A DNA stretch of 37,499 bases. It comes from Fibrobacter sp. GTDB lineage: Bacteria > Fibrobacterota > Fibrobacteria > Fibrobacterales > Fibrobacteraceae. Below the pieces are notes generated by a model that saw only the letters and a program-made list of their open reading frames with translations, made no database searches and was not told the DNA's origin. Position numbers and translations under genes: made by a program. The stretch is taken from NCBI GenBank assembly GCA_024399015.1, contig JAKSIC010000029.1, positions 1-37,499 of the forward strand, given 5' to 3'. Below are positions 16,477 through 24,375 of the stretch, piece by piece (within the stretch, counting starts at the first letter, position 1; each line of letters opens with the position of its first letter).

Positions 16477-17666
16477 CGGTCAAGTTCTCCTGCAATCATG
16501 TTGAGGCCCGGAAGGATTGCCATGGAGTCAGCCATGGTGAGACCTTCCACCAGTTCTGCAAATGCGGAAACGTGTGCGAAGCTGGGGGAACGAGCCTTGA
16601 TACGGTACGGATGACCGGAACCATCGGAAACGATGGTGAAGCCGAGTTCACCGTTGGCACATTCGGTACCGCAGTAGAATTCGCCTTCCGGTACGCGGAT
16701 GCCTTCGTAAACGCTCTTGAAGCGACCGATGAGGCCTTCCATATCCTGGTAAGCAAGCTTGTGGTTCGGCACGCGGATGCGCGGATCGACGATGTCGATG
16801 GGGCCCGGAGCCAAGCGCTTGAGAGCCTGACGGACGATCTTCACAGATTCTTCGATTTCAGCGAGACGAACCTGGAGACGGTCGTTTGCGTCGCCCTGGG
16901 TGCCTACGACAACTTCGAAGTCGTAGGTTTCATAATCGTAGTACGGTTCATCCTTGCGGAGGTCGCTTGCGACGCCAGTTGCACGGAGCACGGGGCCGGT
17001 CCAGCCGTAGCTGATTGCGCGTTCCTTGGAGATCTTGCCGATACCCACGGTACGATCCAAGAAGATTCGGTTACGGTCCAAGCAAGCGTGGAGGTCCTTG
17101 AGAGCCTTTTCCACAGAAGTGCAAGCAGCGAGAACGTCTTCTTCAAAACCATTGTAGGTATCGCGGTACATACCGCCGATACGTGCGTAGCTGTTGGTCA
17201 AACGTGCGCCAGTGAGCTTTTCCCAAATGAGCATGATTTCTTCACGGGGGTTGAAAGCGTACATGAACGGAGTGGTACCGCCCAAGTCCTGGAATGCAGC
17301 AGCGACGCAGATGAAATGGTCGTTGATACGGGAAAGTTCGTTAACGATAACGCGGAGCACCTTTGCGCGTTCCGGGATCTCGATATCGAACATCTTTTCT
17401 ACAGTGCGAACAAATGCAATGTTGTTCATCATTGCAGAGCAGTAGTTAAGACGGTCGGTGTACGGGAGAGCCTGCTGCCAGGTACCGCGTTCAACCATCT
17501 TTTCAAAGCCACGGTGCATGAAACCGATTTCGTGAACACCAGCCACGATGGTTTCGCCGTCGAGAGCTGCGAGCAAGCGCACGCAGTGGTGGGTTGCCGG
17601 ATGGGTCGGACCCACGTTCAGAGCCATCAGGTTCAGCTTTTCGCCATTAGGATCTAATACGATCAT
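16473..17666 (-). CDS. nuoD: NADH-quinone oxidoreductase subunit D
   Basis: A 397-residue Q-module subunit that helps form the quinone-binding pocket with NuoB. Signatures are NVGPTHPATHH near the N-terminus (family GPqHPaxHG), HEIGFMHRGFEKMVE, LPYTDRLNY and the C-terminal LPGLNMIAGELDR. It is a separate gene from nuoC, with a four-base ATGA overlap, not the CD fusion of enterobacteria. Length is normal. Confidence 0.97.
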   Translation of the reverse strand: MIVLDPNGEKLNLMALNVGPTHPATHHCVRLLAALDGETIVAGVHEIGFMHRGFEKMVERGTWQQALPYTDRLNYCSAMMNNIAFVRTVEKMFDIEIPERAKVLRVIVNELSRINDHFICVAAAFQDLGGTTPFMYAFNPREEIMLIWEKLTGARLTNSYARIGGMYRDTYNGFEEDVLAACTSVEKALKDLHACLDRNRIFLDRTVGIGKISKERAISYGWTGPVLRATGVASDLRKDEPYYDYETYDFEVVVGTQGDANDRLQVRLAEIEESVKIVRQALKRLAPGPIDIVDPRIRVPNHKLAYQDMEGLIGRFKSVYEGIRVPEGEFYCGTECANGELGFTIVSDGSGHPYRIKARSPSFAHVSAFAELVEGLTMADSMAILPGLNMIAGELDR

Positions 17667-18268
17667 GCCTTGATACTCCCTTCAAGAAATTCTTCATCCA
17701 CAGGATCGACTTCTTCAGAACGTTCGATCACCTTGTAGCCCTTGGATTCCAAGACCTTTTCCAGTTCCGGGACCAGGTAGTCGCTGGTGGAGAGCCACTG
17801 GCGCTTGTGGGCCGGATAGTCCTTGCGCAGCGGATGGCCAACGAATTCAACGTGGTTCAAGATACGGCGGAGATCCGGGTGGCCTTCGAACAAAATACCG
17901 AACTGGTCGTACACTTCGCGTTCGAGCCAGTTAGCACTTGCATAGAGGTCGGCAACGGACGGCACCTTGAGGTCGGCTTCGCTGACCAGCACCTTCAGTC
18001 GGATGCGGGCACCTGCGGTTTCCATGCTCTTGAAAGCATAGGAGACTGCGAAGCGCGGTCCTTCGTGATTCGGGTAGGTCAGGTAGTCGATACCAGCTGC
18101 GTCAAGCAGCATGTCAAACTTCACAGCGCAGTCGTTCTTCAGGAATTCCACTACAGCGTGGAGGTTTTCCTTTGCGACGACAACGCAGGCATCCCACTTG
18201 GCGGAAGCATCGCGCTGAGCGCCGAACTTCTCTTCCAGGAGGGAGACGATGTTTTCAACGTTTTCCAT
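17663..18268 (-). CDS. nuoC: NADH-quinone oxidoreductase subunit C
   Basis: A 201-residue peripheral subunit of complex I, equivalent to the 30-kDa mitochondrial subunit. The family signature LEREVYDQFGILFEGHPDLR followed by GHPLRKDYPAHKR is clear. It carries no cofactor and supports assembly of the Q-module. It begins three bases after the nuoB stop and overlaps the nuoD start by four. Confidence 0.96.
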   Translation of the reverse strand: MENVENIVSLLEEKFGAQRDASAKWDACVVVAKENLHAVVEFLKNDCAVKFDMLLDAAGIDYLTYPNHEGPRFAVSYAFKSMETAGARIRLKVLVSEADLKVPSVADLYASANWLEREVYDQFGILFEGHPDLRRILNHVEFVGHPLRKDYPAHKRQWLSTSDYLVPELEKVLESKGYKVIERSEEVDPVDEEFLEGSIKA

Positions 18269-18271
18269 CTG

Positions 18272-18907
18272 TTAATCCTTCCAGAACTGGGCTGTCTTGA
18301 TGAGTTTCTGTTCTTTTTCCACAACGAAGTCCTTCACTTCAGTGATCTTGGACTGAGCGGCTTCCTTTGCGGCGGCCTTGGCTTCAGCAGTCTTGGCCTT
18401 GATAAGTTCCCACTGTTCCTTGACGCGCTGAGTACGCATCTTCATGTAGGATTCGTCCTTGATCTTCTTCTGCAGGTCGAACATTGCATCGAAGAATGCT
18501 TCCGGACGGCTGGGGCAACCACCGATATAGACGTCGACCGGAATGATATGGTCGATACCCGGGACGGTGCAGTAGCAGTCGTAGAAACCACCAGAGCTTG
18601 CACAGGCGCCCATGGCGATGACCCACTTGGGTTCAGCCATCTGCTCGTACATGCGCTGAAGGATCGGAGCCTGCTTGTAGGTAATGGTACCTGACACCAG
18701 CAGGACGTCGGACTGACGCGGGGTAAAACGGACGTATTCAGAGCCGATACGGGAAAGGTCATAGCGACCCACTTCGGTACTCATGAATTCGATAGCACAA
18801 CATGCCGTACCATAGGGGAACGGCCACAGAGAGTTCGTACGACCCCAGTTGACGATAAAGTCAAGAGAGCTCGTAATGAAATTAGGCTTTTCTGCCTCAT
18901 TTTTCAT
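18272..18907 (-). CDS. nuoB: NADH-quinone oxidoreductase subunit B (cluster N2)
   Basis: A 211-residue subunit that holds the terminal 4Fe-4S cluster N2, the direct donor to quinone. Ligands are the adjacent cysteines C36 and C37 (GTACCAIEFM), C102 (MGACASSGG) and C131 (GGCPSRPEA). After about residue 145 a Lys/Ala/Glu-rich segment (AKTAEAKAAAKEAAQSK) forms a probable long helix that is not part of the core fold. It is the first nuo gene visible. The usual preceding gene, nuoA, is not in the 400 bases upstream. A GAGGTAACC ribosome site precedes the ATG. Confidence 0.97.
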   Translation of the reverse strand: MKNEAEKPNFITSSLDFIVNWGRTNSLWPFPYGTACCAIEFMSTEVGRYDLSRIGSEYVRFTPRQSDVLLVSGTITYKQAPILQRMYEQMAEPKWVIAMGACASSGGFYDCYCTVPGIDHIIPVDVYIGGCPSRPEAFFDAMFDLQKKIKDESYMKMRTQRVKEQWELIKAKTAEAKAAAKEAAQSKITEVKDFVVEKEQKLIKTAQFWKD

Positions 18908-19314
18908 AGGGGTTACCTCATTAAAAACCGAGGCGAAAGATAGAATTTTGGGAAAATGGGCAAACGGGCAACCAGGTCGAAAACGTAAAAAAATAGGGCC
19001 TTTAAAGAAGGGATTTTACATTGGAAAAATTAGCGTAAACTAACTATTTACGTAAGTTCGGTTGTTCTAAATCCTGTAACTCATTCAATATCAACGGATT
19101 AGGCGTTTTATCCGTTAATTTGGATGTTTCATCGGCCATTTACACGTTCTCAACACTTATATTTGTGTATAAGAAAAATAAAACTTGAAAGAACATTTCT
19201 CGATTTTTACATTTGCCAGCTACGCTAGCATTTAGTTCGGCTCGACTATGGGAAAAATTTTCCCGCAGCTCTCGCCTTTTACTAAATTTGGCGCGGTTTT
19301 GGATTTGAGGAAGT
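18908..19314. other. Divergent intergenic region between nuoB and the EAL gene
   Basis: A 407-nt gap that must hold the nuo promoter (minus) and the EAL-gene promoter (plus). It contains a possible 31-codon ORF (19044-19139, minus), an inverted repeat AACGGAT / ATCCGTT (19093-19099, 19110-19116) and a CTAAATTTGGCGCGG motif at 19282-19296 close to the EAL start. I do not find nuoA. Confidence 0.65.
19044..19139 (-). CDS. Possible 31-aa peptide in the nuo leader
   Basis: An ATG-to-TAG frame encoding a hydrophilic peptide that starts MADETSKLTDKTPNPLILNE and ends in NLRK. It has a weak GAGAA ribosome site eight bases upstream and lies 136 bases before nuoB on the same strand. It could be a leader peptide, a small independent gene or chance. 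An inverted repeat lies within it. No family is recognised. Confidence 0.3.
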   Translation of the reverse strand: MADETSKLTDKTPNPLILNELQDLEQPNLRK

Positions 19315-20970
19315 ATGGACTTTAACATATATAGGGAATTCAGGGAAAACCTCCTGGGGATCACCCTCGTGAACGAGGATGCGGCTCTCCAGTTGTCCCA
19401 GGTGATCAAGCCCCTGGCCAATGCATTGAACATCGGCCAGATCGAATACTCCCTCCATGCTCCTTCCGCAGCCGGCAACAACGGCGTCGTCGCCCTCTTC
19501 TCCGAAGAATGCTGTCCCCAGAGCTGCCCCTTCGTAGAATCCTTCAAAACAAGCGACGGCGGCATCGCAACCTTCAAGGTCACCCCAAAAGAAAAACTGA
19601 ACTTTTCCGTGGACGAACTCCAGGGGATCAAGATGCTTCTCTGGGACGTGTTCATGCTCGCAGGCAACGCCCGTCTCGAGGCCCTTCTCCAGAAGGCCAA
19701 CGTCACCGACTCCCTGACCGACGCAGAAAACCAGGCTGGCCTCACCCGCTTCCTGGGAAGGCTCATTGCCCAAGGCCGCATCAAGGAATACGCAAGCCTC
19801 TTCATCAACTTGAAGAACTTCAGGTACGTGAACAAGTCCGTGGGCAGCCAGGCCGGCGACATGGCTCTTAAGGTTTACGTTTCTTCCGCCAAGGTGTTCC
19901 TCGCCGCCGACGAAATGATTGCCCGTATGGGTGGCGACAACTTCGTGGTCATCGTAAAGAAAGACAACGTGGACACGTTCATCAGCAAGTTCACCAACTT
20001 GCCCATTTCCCTGAGCGTCGGCCCCAAGCCTCTTTCCTTTACTGTGCAGGCCCGCATGGGCGTGTTCTTTGCAACGGAAAAGGACACCATCAACGAACTT
20101 TTGAACAATCCGGCTATTGCGTTGAGCGTCGCCCGCAACTTGAGAACTACCGACGTGGTCAAGTTCACCAAGGAAATGATGATCAACGCCATGCACCAGC
20201 GCGAAATTTCCAGCGAATTCAAGAAGTCTCTTTCCAACAACGAATTCGTGGTCTATTACCAACCCAAGGTAAACTTGCAGAAAAAGCAACTCTGCGGTGC
20301 CGAGGCTTTGGTCCGCTGGATCCGCCACAAGACCATTGTGCCGCCCATGGATTTCGTGCCTATCCTGGAAAAGGAAGGCTCCATTTGCGCACTGGACTTT
20401 TTCGTTTTTGAAACAGTCTGCAAGGACATCAAGACCTGGAAGGACCACGGTATCGAGCCAGTCCGCGTTTCCGCCAACTTCTCCAAGCTTCACCTCCGTG
20501 AAGAGGACTTTGCCGACAAGGTTCTCGGCATGATGAAGAAGTACGATGTGGACAGCCAGTACATTGAAGTGGAACTCACTGAAGTTTCCGACTTTGACGA
20601 CTGCAAGGCCATGGGCAAATTCGTTACCGCCATGCGTCAGAACGGCGTGTCCGTTTCCATTGACGACTTCGGCACCGGTTACTCCACCTTGAACGTTCTC
20701 AAGAACTACGACGTCAGCGTCATCAAGCTGGACAAGTCCCTGTTGGACAATATCGGCAACAAGGAATCCATGGACGAAATCATGGTGAAGAACGTGGTGA
20801 ACCTGGCCAAGGAAATGAACAAGGAAGTCATTGCCGAAGGCGTGGAAAGCGAAGTCCAGGCAAACTTCCTCACGGAAATCAACTGCCATTCCGTACAAGG
20901 TTTCCTCTTTGACAAGCCGCTGAAGCACGACGACTTCGAAAGCCGTCTCACAGGCGAAGTCGCATATTAA
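19315..20970 (+). CDS. Cyclic di-GMP phosphodiesterase (EAL) with degenerate GGDEF
   Basis: A 551-residue soluble protein predicted to hydrolyse cyclic di-GMP. The start ATG has GAGGAAGT just upstream. Residues 1-130 are an unassigned N-terminal region with a small Cys group (CCPQSC, 66-71). Residues of about 135-285 are a GGDEF fold with a degraded signature GGDNF (206-210), so cyclase activity is unlikely. Residues of about 300-545 are an EAL domain whose catalytic set looks complete: E330 of AEAL, N388, E420 of ELTE, D450-D451 of DDFGTGYS, K471 and E508/E511 of AEGVE, plus QGFLFDKPL. No membrane segment is seen. It is transcribed away from nuo and followed by a repeat-rich gap. Confidence 0.92.
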   Translation: MDFNIYREFRENLLGITLVNEDAALQLSQVIKPLANALNIGQIEYSLHAPSAAGNNGVVALFSEECCPQSCPFVESFKTSDGGIATFKVTPKEKLNFSVDELQGIKMLLWDVFMLAGNARLEALLQKANVTDSLTDAENQAGLTRFLGRLIAQGRIKEYASLFINLKNFRYVNKSVGSQAGDMALKVYVSSAKVFLAADEMIARMGGDNFVVIVKKDNVDTFISKFTNLPISLSVGPKPLSFTVQARMGVFFATEKDTINELLNNPAIALSVARNLRTTDVVKFTKEMMINAMHQREISSEFKKSLSNNEFVVYYQPKVNLQKKQLCGAEALVRWIRHKTIVPPMDFVPILEKEGSICALDFFVFETVCKDIKTWKDHGIEPVRVSANFSKLHLREEDFADKVLGMMKKYDVDSQYIEVELTEVSDFDDCKAMGKFVTAMRQNGVSVSIDDFGTGYSTLNVLKNYDVSVIKLDKSLLDNIGNKESMDEIMVKNVVNLAKEMNKEVIAEGVESEVQANFLTEINCHSVQGFLFDKPLKHDDFESRLTGEVAY

Positions 20971-20986
20971 AGAGGCGCGCAAAAAA

Positions 20987-21050
20987 TCTCGCATAAAGTC
21001 TCGCATAAAGTCTCGCGAAATCGCAAGGACTCGCAAGGAATCGCGAAAAA
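20987..21050. repeat. Tandem TCGC-phased repeat, 10-12 bp period
   Basis: TCTCGCATAAAG occurs twice in tandem (20987-20998, 20999-21010). Four 10-base units beginning TC(T)CGC follow (21011-21050). The TCGC core recurs about once per helical turn. It starts 16 bases after the EAL stop codon. Confidence 0.75.
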
Positions 21051-21078
21051 AACGCAAATTTCGGGAAAAGGGTCGATT

Positions 21079-21119
21079 TTACGGGAAAAAACTGTTTTTT
21101 TATCGCTTTTTTCCCGTAA
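21079..21119. repeat. Inverted repeat TTACGGGAAAAAA / TTTTTTCCCGTAA
   Basis: Perfect 13-bp arms (21079-21091, 21107-21119) with a 15-nt loop. The T-run on the right could let it act as a terminator for the EAL gene, but the stem is AT-rich outside the CCCG core. Confidence 0.8.
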
Positions 21120-21289
21120 TTTTCCAGACAAACTAATAGTAAAAAGTCTTTTTTTTGCGATTTGCACACGTTCCAGCCACAAAAAATGCTGGAAAATTTG
21201 ATTTTTTTCTGGAAAATCAGCCATTTTAGAGACGTAAAACTAGAACAACTCAGGATTTTGCCGTCGTTTACAGACAAACTAACGCAATT

Positions 21290-21330
21290 TTACGGGAAAA
21301 CAGGCGTTTTACGCCACTATTTTCCCGTAA
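21290..21330. repeat. Inverted repeat TTACGGGAAAA / TTTTCCCGTAA with inner hairpin
   Basis: Arms at 21290-21300 and 21320-21330 repeat the motif of the upstream hairpin. The loop contains a second small hairpin, GGCGTTTTACGCC (21303-21315). Both this element and the upstream one are linked to a CAGACAAACTAA copy. Confidence 0.8.
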
Positions 21331-21433
21331 ATTTAAGGCTTTTGGCAAAATTATCTCCGGAAGCCTCCACAAGGGCGCCAATTGACGGCACTGCTTTTTT
21401 TCAGCCATTGCGTTTTTTTATATTGGGTCAAAT

Positions 21434-21625
21434 ATGAAGAAACTCGTTCACGACAAGAAGAAGTGCCTAAGATGCGCCGGCTGTGTTGGCGTGTGCTCCA
21501 AGATGGCTCTGGACATGTACGGTCTGGATTTGCAGATCGACCATGAAAAGTGCGTTCGTTGCGGTCTCTGCACCCACGCCTGCCCCGTCCACGCCCTCAC
21601 CCTCCAGGAGGTAGACAATGCTTGA
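21434..21625 (+). CDS. 2[4Fe-4S] ferredoxin, likely partner of the adjacent reductase
   Basis: A 63-residue protein with two cluster motifs: CLRCAGCVGVC near residue 11 and CVRCGLCTHACP near residue 40. It is a small soluble electron carrier. The first motif lacks the proline that usually follows the fourth cysteine (CSK in its place). Its last eight bases overlap the start of the geranylgeranyl-reductase-family gene, so the two are translated together. The ferredoxin probably donates low-potential electrons to that flavoprotein. Confidence 0.92.
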   Translation: MKKLVHDKKKCLRCAGCVGVCSKMALDMYGLDLQIDHEKCVRCGLCTHACPVHALTLQEVDNA

Positions 21626-22844
21626 TAATCATTACGACGTGGTTGTCATTGGCGCAGGTCCTGGCGGATCTGTGGCGGCACGAAACCTGGCCCGCGATGG
21701 CCACAAGGTTCTTCTTCTTGAAAAGCGCGAGAAGATTGGCTACCCCGTTCGTTGCGGTGAAGCCAGCACTAACCTTTCTGACCTGCAGACTTACGGCCCT
21801 ATCGACGAAAGCTGCATCGAAAGCATTATCAATGGCCTTTACATTTACGGACCCGACGGCGTGAACATCGAGCTCCCCCAGCCCGGCATGGGCATTATGC
21901 TGGACCGCGAAAAGTTCGACCCGTGGCTTGCAAAGCTTGCCGCCGACGATGGCGCAGAAGTCGTGACCTGCGCCCGCGCCGATTTCGTCAGCGACGTTGA
22001 AGGCAGTGGCGTCGACAGTTTCCGCAAGATTCGTGTGGTTCTCGGTCAGGGCAACGGCGATGGTTCCGTTACCGAAACCGGCGTGCAGGAAATTACCGCC
22101 AAGATGGTGATTGCTGCAGACGGCGTGGAAAGCCGCATCGGCCGTATGGTCGGCCTTAGCAGTTTGCAGAAGCCGGCAGGCACCTGCACCGGCATCGACA
22201 TCCAGGTGGACGGTATGCTCACTCGCCCCGACTACCTTACCTTCTGGCAGGGTCACGATTTTATCAACGACGGTTACATCTGGAGTTTCCCGAAGCAGAA
22301 GAGCAATGTTACGAAATTCGGCGCGGGCTTCCTGATCAACCACAAGGATGACGCTAGCATTTATGACGTCACCATGGAATGGCTGAACAAGCTTTTCCCG
22401 GGTGCAAAAATCAACAAGGTGGTGGGCGGCGTGATTCCCGTTTCCAGCACCTTGAAGGATTACACTTTGGACCGTCTCGCCCTCGTGGGCGATGCAGCCC
22501 ATCACACGAACCCGCTTACAGGTGGCGGCATCGCTGCCGCTATGCGCGCAGGCCGTCTGTGTGCACAGACGGTCCACGAGGGCCTCGCAGGCTCCGGTGA
22601 CGCAACCCTCAGCAAGAACTACCTCAAGACCTACGAAGACCGAGTCTACAAGCTCTTCGGACGCACCCACGATTTCGAAGGCAAGTTCCGCAAGTTCCTG
22701 CTGGCTATCGACAAGCCCACCCAGGTTGGCCTCTACAAGGTTCTGCAGGGTTTCGCCCTCAGCGGTTGCAAGAAGCGCGCCTTCCTCAAGACCCCGGTAC
22801 AGACAGCAAAGTACCTCTACAAGTTCGCCAAATTCAAAGGCTAG
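21618..22844 (+). CDS. Geranylgeranyl reductase family flavoprotein
   Basis: A 408-residue FAD-dependent reductase of the family that saturates isoprenoid double bonds (plant and bacterial ChlP, archaeal lipid GGR). The FAD dinucleotide fold is at residues 6-36 (DVVVIGAGPGGSVAARNLAR, then LLLEKRE). The family's YPVRCGE motif, with C47, follows. The second FAD motif is LVGDAAHHTNPLTGGGIAAA near residue 290. The start at 21618 has AGGAGG seven bases upstream, inside the ferredoxin gene. The substrate is not visible from sequence; a menaquinone side chain or other polyprenyl is an inference. Confidence 0.9.
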   Translation: MLDNHYDVVVIGAGPGGSVAARNLARDGHKVLLLEKREKIGYPVRCGEASTNLSDLQTYGPIDESCIESIINGLYIYGPDGVNIELPQPGMGIMLDREKFDPWLAKLAADDGAEVVTCARADFVSDVEGSGVDSFRKIRVVLGQGNGDGSVTETGVQEITAKMVIAADGVESRIGRMVGLSSLQKPAGTCTGIDIQVDGMLTRPDYLTFWQGHDFINDGYIWSFPKQKSNVTKFGAGFLINHKDDASIYDVTMEWLNKLFPGAKINKVVGGVIPVSSTLKDYTLDRLALVGDAAHHTNPLTGGGIAAAMRAGRLCAQTVHEGLAGSGDATLSKNYLKTYEDRVYKLFGRTHDFEGKFRKFLLAIDKPTQVGLYKVLQGFALSGCKKRAFLKTPVQTAKYLYKFAKFKG

Positions 22845-22872
22845 CCAAGGGCTTTCCACAACGGAGCCGATT

Positions 22873-23538
22873 ATGAAAAAAGGCTTCACCCTGATTGAAG
22901 TCATGGTTGTCATCGTTATCCTGGGCGTTCTGGCAACCGTCGGTATGCCAAAGCTTTTCGGCATGATCGCAAAAGCCAAGGCTAGCGAAGTTCCTGTCGC
23001 AGCAGGCGCCTATACCAAACTGCAGGATGCCTTCATCGCCGAAAAAACAGCTCTAGGCACTTGGAACAACATCGGCTACATCGCTCCTAACGGCGGAAAG
23101 ACCAACAACTTCTGCTATAGCCAGGGAAACATCACCGACACCGTTTCCACCGAAAACATTGGAACCGGCATAATCGGCTGGGGCGCAACCAACGTGGTTT
23201 CACTCAATGATTGCGGCGCCACCAGTTGGTGGTCCATCTTCATAACCACCGACGGTTCCAATTCCGTGAACTACGCCAAGAACCTGAGCTACGAGCCCTG
23301 CGTCGCCCTGACCAAGGACTGGACGTATGGAGGAACAACCCTGACCGGCACCTGCGAAAACGCAAAGGACGTTCCTGTAAAGGTCGAAGAAAAAACTGAA
23401 GAAACGATCGATCCAACCCCCACTTCTCAGCAAAGCTACGATGAATGCTACAACCAGTGCTACGAAGAGCGCAAACACAACGGGAAAAACGAACACGGCA
23501 TTGAGCAAAGTTGCCAAAACCAGTGCAAGAACAAATAA
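22873..23538 (+). CDS. Type IV pilin-like protein with Cys-rich C-terminus
   Basis: A 221-residue prepilin. The start is the ATG at 22873, with GGAG upstream, because the peptide begins MKKGFTLIEVMVVIVILGVL. This is a type IV pilin leader cut after G4, with F5 as first mature residue and E9 at the conserved +5 position. The globular part has C81, C114, C143 and C161. An acidic Thr/Pro linker follows, then a C-terminal segment with two CxxxC motifs (C192/C196 and C214/C218) that could form a disulfide-linked helical hairpin. It lies 28 bases after the reductase and could share its transcript, though no functional link is clear. It could be a minor pilin or a pseudopilin. Confidence 0.9.
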   Translation: MKKGFTLIEVMVVIVILGVLATVGMPKLFGMIAKAKASEVPVAAGAYTKLQDAFIAEKTALGTWNNIGYIAPNGGKTNNFCYSQGNITDTVSTENIGTGIIGWGATNVVSLNDCGATSWWSIFITTDGSNSVNYAKNLSYEPCVALTKDWTYGGTTLTGTCENAKDVPVKVEEKTEETIDPTPTSQQSYDECYNQCYEERKHNGKNEHGIEQSCQNQCKNK

Positions 23539-23550
23539 AGTTCTCAAGAT

Positions 23551-23586
23551 AAAAAAGCCCGCCACTTCGGCGGACTTTTCTTTTTT
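23551..23586. terminator. Bidirectional terminator
   Basis: A6, then the core stem CCGCC / GGCGG with loop ACTTC, outer G-C and A-T pairs across one mismatch, then T-rich sequence. It serves the pilin gene on plus and the convergent oxidoreductase gene on minus. Confidence 0.85.
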
Positions 23587-23601
23587 CAAAACTTTCTTTA
23601 G

Positions 23602-24354
23602 CTAGAACAGTTCGTCCACTTTCGTCTTGGACAGCACCCGGTTGTAGATAATGCGTTTGCCCTTCACGCCATCGCTGGCGCAGATGTGATCCTTAGGCGG
23701 ACGCAGTAACGAAGTCACCAAGTGGGCAGCCACCGTTTCTGCATGTACCGGTCTAAAGAAAGACGGCAGCAACTCCGGACGCTTCCCGAAAAGTTTCTGC
23801 ATCAGTTCTTCGCCAAAACGCTTGTCCTTGTGCTTACCAAGAAGCAGCGACGGCCTTACCAAGGTCAGCGTTTCAAAGTTCATCATGGTAAGCCCGTCTT
23901 CCAGCATGCCTTTCAAGCGATTGTAGAAGAACGGGGAGTGCGTATCTGCTCCTTGGGCACTGACGCACAAAAAATTCTTCACACCGACTTTCTTTGCAAT
24001 AGCGGCAAGTGAAAGCGGCAATCGGGTATCCACCCGTTCCTGCTCGGCCTTACTTCCGGCCTGCTTGATGGTGGTGCCCAAGCAACAGATTACGGCATCG
24101 CAGCCCAGGAATCCTGCGCGAATCTTTAAGGCACTTTCGCTTTCTGCGCTACCTACGGCAGAAAAATCAACAGCCTCGAAATCCAGCTTAGACGATCCCT
24201 GCACAATACCAAGTGCAGCCAAGTCCGGCGCACCTTCTGTTCCTGGAACTGTACGCACCGGACAATAGACACGGACAACTTGATCCAGGCGGGCCAAGAG
24301 CTTTATAACGTTCTTGCCAACAAGGCCTGTAGATCCAAGAACTGCAACTTTCAT
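23602..24354 (-). CDS. NAD(P)-binding atypical short-chain oxidoreductase
   Basis: A 250-residue protein with an N-terminal Rossmann motif (MKVAVLGSTGLVGKNV, GxxGxxG at residues 7-13). CLGTTIKQAGSKAEQERVD is typical of the HTATIP2/YbjT-like atypical SDR group, and the tail contains LVRPSLLLGK and FRPVHAETVA. No classical YxxxK pair is placed with certainty (FFYNRLKG is a candidate). The substrate is unknown. It lies 21 bases after the histidine-phosphatase lipoprotein on the same strand, so it may be the second gene of that unit. Confidence 0.85.
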   Translation of the reverse strand: MKVAVLGSTGLVGKNVIKLLARLDQVVRVYCPVRTVPGTEGAPDLAALGIVQGSSKLDFEAVDFSAVGSAESESALKIRAGFLGCDAVICCLGTTIKQAGSKAEQERVDTRLPLSLAAIAKKVGVKNFLCVSAQGADTHSPFFYNRLKGMLEDGLTMMNFETLTLVRPSLLLGKHKDKRFGEELMQKLFGKRPELLPSFFRPVHAETVAAHLVTSLLRPPKDHICASDGVKGKRIIYNRVLSKTKVDELF

Positions 24355-24375
24355 CTTAATTGTCCGAGCAATAAA

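Larger units (their letters stand above)
20971..21433. other. AT-rich intergenic region full of repeats
   Basis: A 463-nt gap before the ferredoxin gene. It holds a phased TCGC repeat (20987-21050), two inverted repeats built on TTACGGGAAAA (21079-21119, 21290-21330), two copies of CAGACAAACTAA (21125-21136, 21271-21282) and TTCCAG/CTGGAA arms (21171-21217). No convincing gene is present. The final 20 bases lack a strong ribosome site. Confidence 0.7.

Noticed and set aside
20948..21277. 109-codon minus-strand frame with an ARLYARLYARFFARLF segment
   Set aside because: The repeated peptide is a direct translation of the TCTCGCATAAAG tandem repeat, and the frame overlaps the end of the EAL gene. 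The rest is AT-rich intergenic sequence.
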